A stretch of DNA of 64,000 nucleotides, taken from the NCBI GenBank assembly GCA_037442205.1, contig JBBIQS010000031.1, positions 1 through 64,000 on the forward strand, read 5' to 3'. Shown here piece by piece: positions 51,131 through 61,959 of this stretch. This DNA comes from JBBIQS01 sp037442205 (GTDB taxonomy: Bacteria > Myxococcota > Myxococcia > Myxococcales > UBA5297). A program made the translations under genes and the position numbers. The notes beneath the pieces were generated by a model. That model was not told the origin of the DNA and searched no databases. It saw only the letters and a program-made list of their open reading frames with translations. Positions within the stretch are counted from its first letter, which is position 1, and every line of letters starts with the position of its first letter.

Positions 51131-51136
51131 AGTCTA
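51131..51136 (-). promoter_or_regulatory. -10 box of the OmpA-family gene
   Basis: Minus-strand TAGACT, eight bases before the ATG; the -35 is not clear. The mRNA is predicted to be leaderless or nearly so. Confidence 0.45.
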
Positions 51137-51264
51137 GCCGGAATCGGCCCCCGTTCGGGAGGGTCGCCAGGCACCACTGGGTTTCATCGCGGGTGTCGGG
51201 GGCGCGTGGTATCGAAGACTCGCCCCCGGCGCTCGCAGGGCGCCGACAAAGGAAGAGCTCGCTC

Positions 51265-52527
51265 ATGCCCCGATCCAAGTCCGCGGCGACGGCCAAGACC
51301 CCGGCGAAGCGCGTCGCCCTGGCTCCGGAGGAGGCGCGCGAGTACCTGGTCGGCCAGCTGGGGTTGGCGGCGATGGAGCATCCGGCAGGCGCCTCGGGAG
51401 CCAGGGCGCTGCTGCGGGCGCTCCGGTGCATCCAGCTCGATCCCCTCGACCCGATCGGCAACAACGCCGACCTGGTGGCCATGGCGCGGGTGGATGGGAT
51501 CGCCCGCGGCGAGCTGCCCCGGCACCTCTATCCCGGGCACGCCTTCGAGCACTTCGCCAAGGAGCGCTGCCTGCTGCCGGCGGAGGCCTTTCCCTTCTAC
51601 CGGAACCAGGCCGCGCAGACCCCGTGGTGGCGGCTGGGCGATCGGCTGCAGCGCCTGCCGGCGGGGATGATCGAGGACGTGCTCAGCGAGGTCCGCGAGC
51701 GCGGGCCGGTGTCGGTCGACGAGCTGGCGCACCGGGGCGAGGTCGAGCCCATCGATTGGAGCGGCTGGAAAGGCACCGGGCGCGCGACGGCGATGGCGAT
51801 CGAGGTCCTGTGGACGCGCTGCCAGGTGGTGGTCTGCGGCCGCAAGGGCAAGGCGCGGCTGTACGACGTTCCGGAGCGGGCCCTGCCGAAGGTCGCCGGC
51901 CAGCCGGGAGGCGACTTCGCCCGCTGGGCGCTGCTGGAGCGGGTCGAGGCCGCCGGGCTGCTGTCGCTGGCTGGCGGAGCCCACTGGTCGATGCTCTCCC
52001 AGGTGCGCACCTCGCCGGTCCCGAGGCAGCTGGTTGAGGAAGGGCTGCTGGAGGAGGTCGCGATCCGAGGCTCCACCCGGAGCTACCTCGCGCCGGCCGG
52101 GTTCCGCGGGCGGAATTTCCCCAGTTGTGACGGCCGGATGCGCATCCTGGGTCCGCTCGATCCGCTCCTCTGGGATCGAGGGCTGGTGAAGCAGGTCTTC
52201 GATTTCGACTACGTCTGGGAGGTCTACAAGCCGGCGCAGCAGCGGAGGTGGGGCTGGTACGTGTGCCCGCTGCTGCACCGCGGGAGGCTGGTCGGGCGCT
52301 TCGAGGCGCGGGTGGAGGAGGGTGCGCTCAAGGTCAGCAAGGTCTGGCGCGAGGCGGGCCAGCGCTTCGACGAGGATGCCTTCGATGCCGCGTTGGCTCG
52401 GCACGCTGCCGCCTGCGGGGCTTCGAAGGTGGTGCGGCCGCCGCGCCGGCCCGCGCCGAGCGCGGAGGCGGGGAACTCACCGGCCAAACAAAAGCGCCGG
52501 CCCTCGCGGACCGGCGCTCTCGAGTGA
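51265..52527 (+). CDS. YcaQ/AlkZ-type winged-helix DNA glycosylase
   Basis: 420 residues of the HTH_42 family, whose E. coli member YcaQ (AlkX) unhooks DNA interstrand crosslinks. The catalytic Q-hydrophobic-D motif is visible as CIQLDPLD near residue 55. The downstream signature ILGPLDPLLWDRGLVKQVFDFDY and VWEVYKPAQQRRWGWYVCPLL is typical of YcaQ. Several winged-helix units lie between. A short basic N-terminal extension (PRSKSAATAKTPAKR) and a tail of low complexity flank the core. The lon terminator is embedded in the last codons. Confidence 0.88.
   Translation: MPRSKSAATAKTPAKRVALAPEEAREYLVGQLGLAAMEHPAGASGARALLRALRCIQLDPLDPIGNNADLVAMARVDGIARGELPRHLYPGHAFEHFAKERCLLPAEAFPFYRNQAAQTPWWRLGDRLQRLPAGMIEDVLSEVRERGPVSVDELAHRGEVEPIDWSGWKGTGRATAMAIEVLWTRCQVVVCGRKGKARLYDVPERALPKVAGQPGGDFARWALLERVEAAGLLSLAGGAHWSMLSQVRTSPVPRQLVEEGLLEEVAIRGSTRSYLAPAGFRGRNFPSCDGRMRILGPLDPLLWDRGLVKQVFDFDYVWEVYKPAQQRRWGWYVCPLLHRGRLVGRFEARVEEGALKVSKVWREAGQRFDEDAFDAALARHAAACGASKVVRPPRRPAPSAEAGNSPAKQKRRPSRTGALE
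52486..52518 (-). terminator. lon terminator located inside the 3' end of the YcaQ-like gene
   Basis: Read on the minus strand: stem AGCGCCGG (52511-52518) with CCGGCGCT (52493-52500), a 10-base loop, then a T-rich tract (TTTTGTTT, 52486-52493). It lies 28 bases beyond the lon stop codon. Confidence 0.8.
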
Positions 52528-52545
52528 ATCAGCAGCCGACCGAGC

Positions 52546-54999
<2,454 letters not shown>

Positions 55000-55170
55000 G
55001 GCAGCCTCTCTCACCTTTCCTTAGTCCTTCCGCTCGCTGCTGCTCCGCCGTGCGGCGAACCGAGCGTCATCTCGATGTGTGCCCAAGCAGTCTGTTTCGC
55101 CCGTCCGCCAGATCTTTTCGGCCCGCCTGCCGCCAAATGCCCGATGTCTCTGGCAGTTTGTCCAAACCCG

Positions 55171-55201
55171 TATAGGGGTTTCGGTAACTTAGCAATTCAA
55201 A
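55171..55201 (-). promoter_or_regulatory. Possible heat-shock-type promoter of lon with inverted repeat
   Basis: On the minus strand TTTGAAT (55195-55201) and CCCCTATA (55171-55178) are 16 bases apart and resemble the sigma-32 boxes CTTGAAA and CCCCATnT. An inverted repeat AAACCC (55164-55169) / GGGTTT (55176-55181) overlaps the -10 part and could bind a regulator. It lies about 170 bases upstream of the lon ATG. This is inference from sequence resemblance. Confidence 0.4.
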
Positions 55202-55467
55202 TCACTCTGGCAAGCAAACCTGTCCTCAGCCGGCGCGCGCGGGCCTGAACGGCTGCTTGTCGACTATCGGCATGCCGGCGCGGGGCCATTTACGAGAACA
55301 GGCGGCGCTCGGCGGGATTTCGGGCCCGGCCCCGGGAGGCGGCGCGGCGTTGCACGCGCTGTCGACGCGGTGGTATGCCATCGCTCGATCGGCTCCCTGC
55401 CGGTCGGGCGCCGACCGCGCGGGGCGGAGCGGCGATCCAGGAAAAGCCAATCGCCTCGGGGGCTTCG
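55202..55467. other. Divergent intergenic region between lon and the propeller lipoprotein
   Basis: The 468-base gap 55000-55467 is less GC-rich near 55150-55210 than its surroundings. Apart from the lon promoter candidate I see no clear promoter for the rightward gene and no RNA gene. Confidence 0.4.
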
Positions 55468-58353
55468 ATGGCATACAGACCCTTCACTCTCGCCGCGGCG
55501 GTCATGGGGCTGCTGGCGGCCACCGGCTGCCCGAGCTCGCCTGGGGCAGGAGCCGCAGACGCCGGTCCGCTCGGCCGCAGCATCGGCGGCAGCGTCTCGG
55601 GCCTGCTGGGCAAGGGGCTGGTGCTGCAGGACAACGGCGGGGACGACCTGGCCATCGCCTCCGACGGGCCCTTCGCCTTCGCCGCCAAGCTCGACGACGG
55701 AGCCGCCTTCGCGGTCAGCGTCAAGGCCCAGCCCGCCGCGCCGGCGCAGACCTGCACCGTCGGCTTCGGCAGCGGGGTCGCCACCGGCTCCGACGTCACC
55801 GGCGTCAAGGTGACCTGCGCCAAGGACACCTACGAGGTCAAGGTCGCGGTCAGCGGCCTGGCCGACGGCTTCGGAGTGGTGCTGCAGAACAACGGCGGCG
55901 ACGATCTGATGGTCGCCGCCAACGGCACCTTCGCCTTCCCCACCAGGCTCGCCGACGGCTCGGGTTTCCAGGTCTCGGTCAAGGCCCAGCCCTTCGGCCA
56001 GACCTGCACCGCCAGCCAGGGCTCGGGGACCCTTGCCGGGGCCAGCCCGGCCACGGCGAGCGTGGTCTGCTCCTCGGTGACCTACTCCGTGGGCGGGACC
56101 ATTGCCGGCCTGGCCGCCGGCAAGGTGGTGCTCGAGAACAACGGCGCCGACGCGATCGCGGTCTCCGGCGACCACTTCGCCTTCACCGCCAAGGTGGCCA
56201 ACGGCGCCGGCTACGCGGTGACCGTCAAGGCCCGGCCGCCGGGACAGACCTGCACCGTCGCCCAAGCCAGCGGCACGGTCTGGTACCGCGACGTCACCAG
56301 CGTCGCCATCACCTGCGCCGAGGCGCGCTACGTCACCGACGGGACGGTCAACGCCCTGGCCACCGCGGCCGACGGGACGATCTACCTGGGCGGCAGCTTC
56401 AGCCGCGTCGGCCGGGCGACCGGCAGCGGGGTCTTGGTGGGCGCCTCGACCGGCCAGGCCCAGGCGAAATTCCCCAGGTTTGCCGGCCTGATCCGGGTCG
56501 CCATCCCCGATGGAACCGGCGGCTTCTACGTCGGCGGCGAGTTTTCGGGGGTCGACGGGCAGGCCCGCGCCAACCTGGCCCACGTGAAGCCCGACGGCTC
56601 GCTCGACCAGGCCTTCAGCCCCAACCCGGACGGCGCGGTGCTCGCGCTGGCGCTGGGGGGCAACGGGGTTCTGTACGTGGGCGGGACCTTCACGCAGATC
56701 GGCGGCCAGGCGCGCAACCGACTCGCGGCGCTCGACGCGACCGGCGCGGCGACCGGCTGGAACCCGGGTGCCGACGCGCCGGTCGCCGCCATGGCTTTCG
56801 AAGCCGACGTGCTCTACATCGGCGGGGCGTTCAAGCAGGTGGGCGGGCAGACCCGCTCGAACCTGGCGGCGATCGACCTCACCGGCGCGCTGACGGGATG
56901 GGCGCCGGCCTGCACCGGGATGGTCTCCGCCCTGGCGGTCGACGGCGGCACCGTCTTCGTCGGGGGCACCTTCAACTCGGTCAACGGCAGCACCCGTTTC
57001 CGGCTGGCGGCGATCAACGCCGGCACCGGGTCGGTCAGCAACTGGAACCCCGGGGTCAACAGCCAGGTCAACGCCCTGGCGGTGACCCCGACCCGGGTCT
57101 ACGTCGGCGGCAGCTTCTGGGGCTACTCCCAACCCTCGCTCCCTGGCCAGTTCTACCAGCAGTTCGGGCTGGTGGCTCTCGAGCGGACCGTGGGCAACAA
57201 GGTGGCGAGCTGGATCCCCGATCCGAAGCTGTCCATGCCAGGAGCGAACCCCGAGGTGACCAGCCTTTCGGTCAGCAACGGCACCGTCTACGTCGGCGGC
57301 CTGTTCGACACGATTGGCGGCGCCGCCCGGTCCGGCCTCGCCGCGCTCGACGAGAACACCGGCAGGGCCAGCGACTGGGACCCGCACCCCTGGGGGAGCG
57401 TGAAGACCATCGTCCGCGCGGGCAGCGAGGTCTTCATCGGCGGCCAGTTCGCCGGGTTGGGGGGACTGGCGCGCAAGAACCTGGCGGCGATCGATCCGGC
57501 GACCGGCGCGCCGACCGCCTGGGATCCAGGGGCTGACAACCAAGTGAACGCCCTGGCGGTGGCCGGCGGGACGGTCTACGCCGGAGGCGACTTCATTCAC
57601 GCCGGCGGCGCCGCGCGCAACCACCTGGCCGCCCTCGACGCGAGCGGGGCGGCGACCAGCTGGAATCCGGACGTCCAGAGCCCGGTCAACGCGCTGGTGG
57701 CCGCGGGGGGCCTGGTCTACGTCGGCGGCTCCTTCGTCCAGGTCGGCGCCACCCGCCGGACCGGCCTGGCGGCCATCGACTCCACCGGCGCGGCCACCGC
57801 CTTCAACCCCTCCGCCGACGATGCGGTGCTGGCGATGGCCCTCAACGGCAGCACGCTCTACGTCAGCGGGTGGTTCGCCAACATCGACGGGAAGGCGCGC
57901 AGTGGCCTGGCGGCCCTCGACCTCACCGGAGCCGCTCTGCCGTGGAACCCGGCGCCGGACGACGTGGTCAGCGGCTACGCCTTCTCCGGCACCACGGTCT
58001 ACGTCGGCGGCGGCTTCAGGAACATCGGAGGAAAGGCGCGCACCGGCGTCGCCGCGCTCGACGCCTCCGGCCAGGCCACGGCTTGGGATGCCGCCGCGGA
58101 TGACGTCGCCACGGCGATCGCCCTCGCCGGAGACACGCTCTACGTGGCGGGCTCGTTCGGGCAGATCGGGGGCCAACGCCGAAGTGGTCTCGCTGCCTTC
58201 GACGTCAAGACAGGCGACCTGACCGCCTGGAACCCGTCCGCCTCGTCCGGCGTTTCGACCCTGCTGGTCCAGGGCGAAAACCTGCTCCTCGGAGGCTCGT
58301 TCACGACGTTCGGGAACGAGCCCTGGGCGTCGTACGCCGAGCTGGCGCGCTGA
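55468..58353 (+). CDS. Lipoprotein with 14 beta-propeller blades
   Basis: 961 residues. The signal peptide MAYRPFTLAAAVMGLLAATGC has lipobox ATGC (Cys21). Residues ~35-295 hold three related ~80-residue units (LVLQDNGGDDLAIASDGPFAF, VVLQNNGGDDLMVAANGTFAF, VVLENNGADAIAVSGDHFAF, each with Q-TCTV near the end). Then 14 consecutive ~48-residue blades follow, with the pattern VNALAV..GTVYVGGxF..IGG.AR..LAALD..TG..T.WNP. Fourteen blades would make two seven-bladed propellers. The domain resembles DUF5122-type propellers. A surface-exposed binding role is inferred. The ATG at 55468 is chosen because the signal peptide starts there. Confidence 0.88.
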   Translation: MAYRPFTLAAAVMGLLAATGCPSSPGAGAADAGPLGRSIGGSVSGLLGKGLVLQDNGGDDLAIASDGPFAFAAKLDDGAAFAVSVKAQPAAPAQTCTVGFGSGVATGSDVTGVKVTCAKDTYEVKVAVSGLADGFGVVLQNNGGDDLMVAANGTFAFPTRLADGSGFQVSVKAQPFGQTCTASQGSGTLAGASPATASVVCSSVTYSVGGTIAGLAAGKVVLENNGADAIAVSGDHFAFTAKVANGAGYAVTVKARPPGQTCTVAQASGTVWYRDVTSVAITCAEARYVTDGTVNALATAADGTIYLGGSFSRVGRATGSGVLVGASTGQAQAKFPRFAGLIRVAIPDGTGGFYVGGEFSGVDGQARANLAHVKPDGSLDQAFSPNPDGAVLALALGGNGVLYVGGTFTQIGGQARNRLAALDATGAATGWNPGADAPVAAMAFEADVLYIGGAFKQVGGQTRSNLAAIDLTGALTGWAPACTGMVSALAVDGGTVFVGGTFNSVNGSTRFRLAAINAGTGSVSNWNPGVNSQVNALAVTPTRVYVGGSFWGYSQPSLPGQFYQQFGLVALERTVGNKVASWIPDPKLSMPGANPEVTSLSVSNGTVYVGGLFDTIGGAARSGLAALDENTGRASDWDPHPWGSVKTIVRAGSEVFIGGQFAGLGGLARKNLAAIDPATGAPTAWDPGADNQVNALAVAGGTVYAGGDFIHAGGAARNHLAALDASGAATSWNPDVQSPVNALVAAGGLVYVGGSFVQVGATRRTGLAAIDSTGAATAFNPSADDAVLAMALNGSTLYVSGWFANIDGKARSGLAALDLTGAALPWNPAPDDVVSGYAFSGTTVYVGGGFRNIGGKARTGVAALDASGQATAWDAAADDVATAIALAGDTLYVAGSFGQIGGQRRSGLAAFDVKTGDLTAWNPSASSGVSTLLVQGENLLLGGSFTTFGNEPWASYAELAR

Positions 58354-58735
58354 CGGCGGGCTGGCTCCCGCCCGATGGAGCCCACTCCGCCGCGGCAAAA
58401 TCAGCCGTTCTCGGGCCCGCGGTGCTGCCTGCCGAGCATCCCTTTGCCCAAGGAGTTCGGCAGCCTGGGGACGGAAGGCTCTGGCAAGTTGCCGCTCCCC
58501 AAGGGCACCTTGGACCGGCTGGCGGCGATTGGGGCGGGACGCCGCGGCGGCCGGGGCGTCCGACCTCCGCCTCCTTCGACGCCAGCCGCCAGGCTCATCG
58601 GATGGCCTGGGGTTCTCCAGCAAATCCAGGCGATTGGGCGTGGAGCCGCAGGCCGGTGCCGAGCCGGCGACCTTCGGGGCGCCGCGACGGCTTCGAGTCG
58701 ACGACCGTCCAGCGGCCCCAGACCTCTCGAGGCCC
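58354..58735. other. Intergenic, weak hairpin only
   Basis: About 380 bases between convergent genes. Just after the propeller-lipoprotein stop, GGCGGG (58355-58360) can pair with CCCGCC (58367-58372), but no T-run follows. No gene, repeat or RNA is otherwise recognised. Confidence 0.45.
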
Positions 58736-59071
58736 CTATTCCGGCGCCGCGGGAGCAACCGGCTGCGCAGCGGCCGCCGGGCTACAGCGAGCCGGGCCGG
58801 TGTCGAGCCTGCCGGCGAATCGGCCCTCGGTACAGACGAACGCTCGGTCGCGGCAGTGGGCGACCCAGTTCATGTTGGGACCGGACTCCGAGTAGTCGCT
58901 GATCGAAATCGCCGACGGAAGGCAGCCGACCACGCCCGCCGAGGAGGAGGTCAGATAGGCGTCGCGCTCGGCGATTCGCTCCCTCTCGCGCTGCGCGCGC
59001 CGCTCGGGACTGGTGGCGCAGGAAAAGCCCAGGAACATCAGAGCAACAACGGCGATGGTGCGAAGGCGCAT
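58736..59071 (-). CDS. Small lipoprotein
   Basis: With the ATG at about 59071 the product is 111 residues: signal peptide [18 protein letters not shown] with lipobox GFSC (Cys18), then a charged helix ([20 protein letters not shown]). A short Cys-containing domain follows ([33 protein letters not shown]), with an Ala/Pro tail. The four Cys may form two disulfides. The function is unknown. A longer ATG start 11 codons upstream would spoil the signal peptide. Confidence 0.72.
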   Translation of the reverse strand: MRLRTIAVVALMFLGFSCATSPERRAQRERERIAERDAYLTSSSAGVVGCLPSAISISDYSESGPNMNWVAHCRDRAFVCTEGRFAGRLDTGPARCSPAAAAQPVAPAAPE

Positions 59072-59288
59072 CGGGCCGGCTCTGGAGTGGTTGGCGGCGA
59101 CCATAGCACCGTGCCGCAGCCCGGCGGAGCAAGACTCGAAGCGGCGCCCGGTGGGCCTTTCTTGGCCGGTGGCGATGTGCTATCCAGCTTGCGCTTTCGC
59201 GCCCGCCTCCGGGACCGGCGAGCGCTTGGCGACAGAGGGCGCCGGGCTTTGCCGCGAGGGAGCCCGCCCAACCAACCGGCAGGTGCAC

Positions 59289-59990
59289 ATGAACAAGCTC
59301 GTCAAGAACGCGGCCGAGGCGGTGAAGGACATCCCCGACGGCGCCACCGTCATGAGCGGCGGGTTCGGGCTGTGCGGCAACCCCGAGAACTTGATCACCG
59401 CCCTGCACGCCAAGGGCGTGAAGAACCTGACCATCATCTCCAACAACTGCGGCACCACCGACTTCGGGCTGGGGATCCTGCTCAAGGCCGGGCAGGTCAA
59501 GCGGATGGTGTCGAGCTACGTCGGGGAGAACAAGGTCTTCGAGCAGCAGTTCCTCTCCGGGCAGCTGCAGGTGGAGCTCAATCCCCAGGGGACGCTGGCC
59601 GAGCGGATCCGGGCCGGCGGGGCGGGGATCGGCGGTTTCTACGTGCGCACCGGAGTCGGGACCCAGATCGCCGAGGGCAAGGAGACGCGGGTGATCGACG
59701 GGCACGAGTACGTGCTGGAGAGCCCGCTCAAGGCCGACTTCGCGCTGATCCGGGCCTGGAAGGCCGACAAGTGGGGCAACCTGGTCTTCCGCAAGACCAC
59801 CCGCAACTTCACCGCGCTGATGTGCGCGGCGGCCAAGGTCACCATCGTCGAGGCCGAGAACATCGTCGAGGTCGGCGAGCTCGATCCCGACCAGATCCAC
59901 GTCCCGTCGATCTACGTCCACCGGCTGTTCCAGGGCTCGGGCTACCAGAAGTGGATCGAGCGGCGCACGGTGCGGCCACGGCCGAGCTAA
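59289..59990 (+). CDS. 3-oxoacid CoA-transferase subunit A
   Basis: Alpha subunit of a family I CoA-transferase (succinyl-CoA:3-ketoacid or acetate/acetoacetyl type). 233 residues with [23 protein letters not shown] (CoA-binding loop), [65 protein letters not shown] and [15 protein letters not shown]. The start ATG has only a weak SD (CAGGTG). The catalytic Glu is on the beta subunit, encoded 600 bases downstream after an intervening lipoprotein gene, so the complex would still be formed from one transcript if it reads through. Confidence 0.94.
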   Translation: MNKLVKNAAEAVKDIPDGATVMSGGFGLCGNPENLITALHAKGVKNLTIISNNCGTTDFGLGILLKAGQVKRMVSSYVGENKVFEQQFLSGQLQVELNPQGTLAERIRAGGAGIGGFYVRTGVGTQIAEGKETRVIDGHEYVLESPLKADFALIRAWKADKWGNLVFRKTTRNFTALMCAAAKVTIVEAENIVEVGELDPDQIHVPSIYVHRLFQGSGYQKWIERRTVRPRPS

Positions 59991-60027
59991 AGACCTTCCG
60001 GGAACCTTCAAACCAGGAGCAACGAAC

Positions 60028-60414
60028 ATGTCGAAGCGAGTGGCGATCATCTCGATGTTGCTGGGGATTTCGATGGCGGGCTGCGGCGCCGATGCCGGCG
60101 GCCACTGGTACGGGACCTGGACCGGCGAGGCCGGGACCTCGGGCAACCTGGACGTGATGATCCGCCAGTCGGGCGGCGGGGTGGTGGGGACGTTCAGCGG
60201 CGCCGGGATGAGCTGCGTCGAGGTGGCCACGCTGACCGGCGAGGTGAGCGGGGACGAGGTCAAGATGACCGTGAAGCAGACCGCGCCCAACTCGCCCGAT
60301 GGCCAGCCGCTGGTGGAGCTGACTGGCAAGGTCACCGACAACAAGATGGACGGCACCTTCCAGATGCAGGGCCGCTGCGGCGCGGGCAAGGGCAGCTTCC
60401 AGATCGCCCGCTAG
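60028..60414 (+). CDS. Small lipoprotein between CoA-transferase subunits
   Basis: 128 residues. Signal peptide MSKRVAIISMLLGISMAGC with lipobox MAGC (Cys19). The mature part (GHWYGTWTGEAGTSGNLDVMI, GVVGTFSGAGMS, VSGDEVKMTVKQ, KMDGTFQMQGRCGAGKGSFQI) has the repeated G-x-W/F-G-T strand pattern of small beta-barrel or lipocalin-like proteins. SD AGGAG precedes the ATG. It begins 37 bases after subunit A and is on the same strand, so probably in the same transcript. Confidence 0.82.
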   Translation: MSKRVAIISMLLGISMAGCGADAGGHWYGTWTGEAGTSGNLDVMIRQSGGGVVGTFSGAGMSCVEVATLTGEVSGDEVKMTVKQTAPNSPDGQPLVELTGKVTDNKMDGTFQMQGRCGAGKGSFQIAR

Positions 60415-60477
60415 CTTGTGGAGCGGCAGTCCGCCTCCGTTCGCTCCGAGAGGGGCCGGTTGGCCGGTGCCGTTCGT

Positions 60478-60547
60478 CCCGAGTCCTTCGACAGGCTCAG
60501 GACAGGCGGAGTCGAGGGAGGGCGGGCGCACTCCGCTCAGGGTGACC
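60478..60547. repeat. REP-like element (copy 3)
   Basis: Contains CCTTCGACAGGCTCAGGAC followed by AGGCGGAGTCGAGGG and ends with CTCCGCTCAGGGTGACC, the inverse of the GGTCACCCTGAG start of the copy at 26.0 kb. It occupies most of the gap between the small lipoprotein gene and CoA-transferase subunit B. Confidence 0.65.
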
Positions 60548-60589
60548 GGAGAAAGAACCCGATTCAGGCAGACTTAGGAGACGAGACCG

Positions 60590-61243
60590 ATGGCCCTGAC
60601 CCGCGAGCAGATTGCGATGCGCGCCGCCGCCGAGCTGCGCGACGGCTACTACGTCAACCTGGGCATCGGGCTGCCGACGCTGGTGGCCAACTACGTCCCC
60701 AAGGGGATGGAGGTGGTGCTGCAGTCGGAGAACGGGATGCTGGGGATCGGGCCCTATCCGTACGAGGGCGACGAGGACCCGGACCTGATCAACGCGGGCA
60801 AGGAGACGGTGACCGAGATCAAGGGCACCGCCTACTTCGACTCGGCGGCCAGCTTCGCGATGATCCGCGGCGGGCACATCGACATGGCAGTGATGGGGGC
60901 GATGGAGGTCAGCGAGCGGGGCGACCTGGCCAACTGGATCATCCCCGGCAAGATGGTGAAGGGGATGGGCGGGGCGATGGACCTGGCGGTGGGTGCCAAG
61001 AAGCTGATCGTGGCCATGGAGCACGAGGCCAAGGGCAAGCCCAAGATCCTCAACAAGTGCTCGCTGCCGATCACCGGCCGTAAGTGCGTCAACTTCATCA
61101 TCACCGACCTGGCGTTCCTCGAGGTCACCGACAAGGGGCTGCTGCTGCGCGAGCGCGCCCCCGGGGTCAGCGTCGAGGAGATCCAGTCCAAGACCGAGCC
61201 CACGCTGATCGTCTCGCCCGAGATGCGGGAGATGAAGTTCTAG
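60590..61243 (+). CDS. 3-oxoacid CoA-transferase subunit B
   Basis: Beta subunit, 217 residues. The catalytic glutamate lies in [16 protein letters not shown] (SENG motif, Glu ~51). Other family blocks are [48 protein letters not shown] (here [16 protein letters not shown]), [22 protein letters not shown] and [15 protein letters not shown] strong SD (AGGAGAC) precedes the ATG. It acts with subunit A encoded upstream. Confidence 0.96.
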   Translation: MALTREQIAMRAAAELRDGYYVNLGIGLPTLVANYVPKGMEVVLQSENGMLGIGPYPYEGDEDPDLINAGKETVTEIKGTAYFDSAASFAMIRGGHIDMAVMGAMEVSERGDLANWIIPGKMVKGMGGAMDLAVGAKKLIVAMEHEAKGKPKILNKCSLPITGRKCVNFIITDLAFLEVTDKGLLLRERAPGVSVEEIQSKTEPTLIVSPEMREMKF

Positions 61244-61509
61244 GCGCCCAGGCAACCTGCAACATCGTTTCCCGTCGGTTGCTCGTTTCGGTTTCCGTCG
61301 AGCCGCAGGGCGCTCGCTCTTCCCCTCACCCCGCTCAACTCTCCGTTGGCTGTATCCGATGGATGCTCCCTCGGCGGCCTCTGCGGACCCAAGTGCCCTG
61401 ATCGATTCGGCAAATTCGCCAGGATGAAGACATCCCCTGCTCCCGAGGTGCCAGCCGAGCGAGCAGGGGTGCAAGCGATCGCCAGCCGACGACTGGGCGC
61501 CGGTTGGGC
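61244..61509. other. Intergenic upstream of the MqsRA-like module
   Basis: The 308-base gap between subunit B and the toxin gene. Its right end is the promoter and operator described separately. The rest shows no gene, repeat or terminator, and base composition falls toward that of the following module. Confidence 0.4.
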
Positions 61510-61538
61510 TTGCCGTTGGAGTTACTCCAAACTAGTCT
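61510..61538 (+). promoter_or_regulatory. Promoter of the MqsRA-like module with palindrome filling the spacer
   Basis: -35 TTGCCG (61510-61515), 17-base spacer, -10 TAGTCT (61533-61538). The spacer contains the perfect inverted repeat TTGGAG-TTA-CTCCAA (61516-61530), which begins at the base after the -35 box and ends two bases before the -10. Known mqsRA operators are also short palindromes with a central gap of about three bases (AACCT/AGGTT). Repressor binding would block polymerase. Confidence 0.65.
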
Positions 61539-61551
61539 TGGGGGGTGGGCG

Positions 61552-61959
61552 GTGGAGCCGAGGTACTCTCTGGATGAGGTCAAGGCCGCCGCGGCGGAGG
61601 ATCGAGTCGAGCTTGGCGGAAAGCACTTCATGGACCGAGTGGTGCCGTGGCTGCGGTCGCCTCTCAAGGTCCGTTCGTTTGCCGCGGGCGTTCTGGAAGA
61701 GCTTTCGCCCGGAGACTTCTTGGGGCAAGTCGCCTACGGCGACGTCGTTTGTGACGAGTACGGCATTGCGATTTCGGCGGAGCTTCAGACGCGCTTCGGC
61801 ATCGGTGGCCTCGTGACCTGGTACGTCAAGCTGCGGCTCGAGCGGGGGCGAGGCGGCAAGACCGTCTTGATGGCCTCGCTGCACGAGCCAGAGCGTGATT
61901 TTGATGCTCGGCGCGTCGGAGGGCCTCTGAAGATCGAGTTCGAACTGAGGGAGTCATGA
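61552..61959 (+). CDS. MqsR-like toxin
   Basis: 135 residues from a GTG that follows a G-rich stretch (GGGGGGTGGG) and lies 13 bases after the -10 box. By eye it follows the MqsR order: YSLDEVKAAAAEDRVEL at the N-terminus (MqsR: RLSQVKKLVNAGQVR), VLEELSPGDFLGQVAYGDV (MqsR: VIIGLSESDFYKSM) and YVKLRLERGRGGKTVLMASLHE at the end (MqsR: VYLKITVIHDVLIVSFKE). MqsR cuts mRNA at GCU. It is ~37 residues longer than E. coli MqsR. The ATGA overlap with the next gene gives toxin-antitoxin coupling in the mqsRA order. Third codon positions are less GC-rich than in neighbours, consistent with transfer. A TTG at 61504 is an alternative start. Confidence 0.7.
   Translation: MEPRYSLDEVKAAAAEDRVELGGKHFMDRVVPWLRSPLKVRSFAAGVLEELSPGDFLGQVAYGDVVCDEYGIAISAELQTRFGIGGLVTWYVKLRLERGRGGKTVLMASLHEPERDFDARRVGGPLKIEFELRES

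Noticed and set aside
55141..55170. Sigma-54 promoter (TGGCAG...TTTG) upstream of the propeller lipoprotein
   Set aside because: The GG and GC elements are not at the required 10-base spacing.
55264..58758. 1164-codon minus-strand frame opposite the propeller lipoprotein
   Set aside because: Antisense shadow produced by the repeated GC-rich blades.
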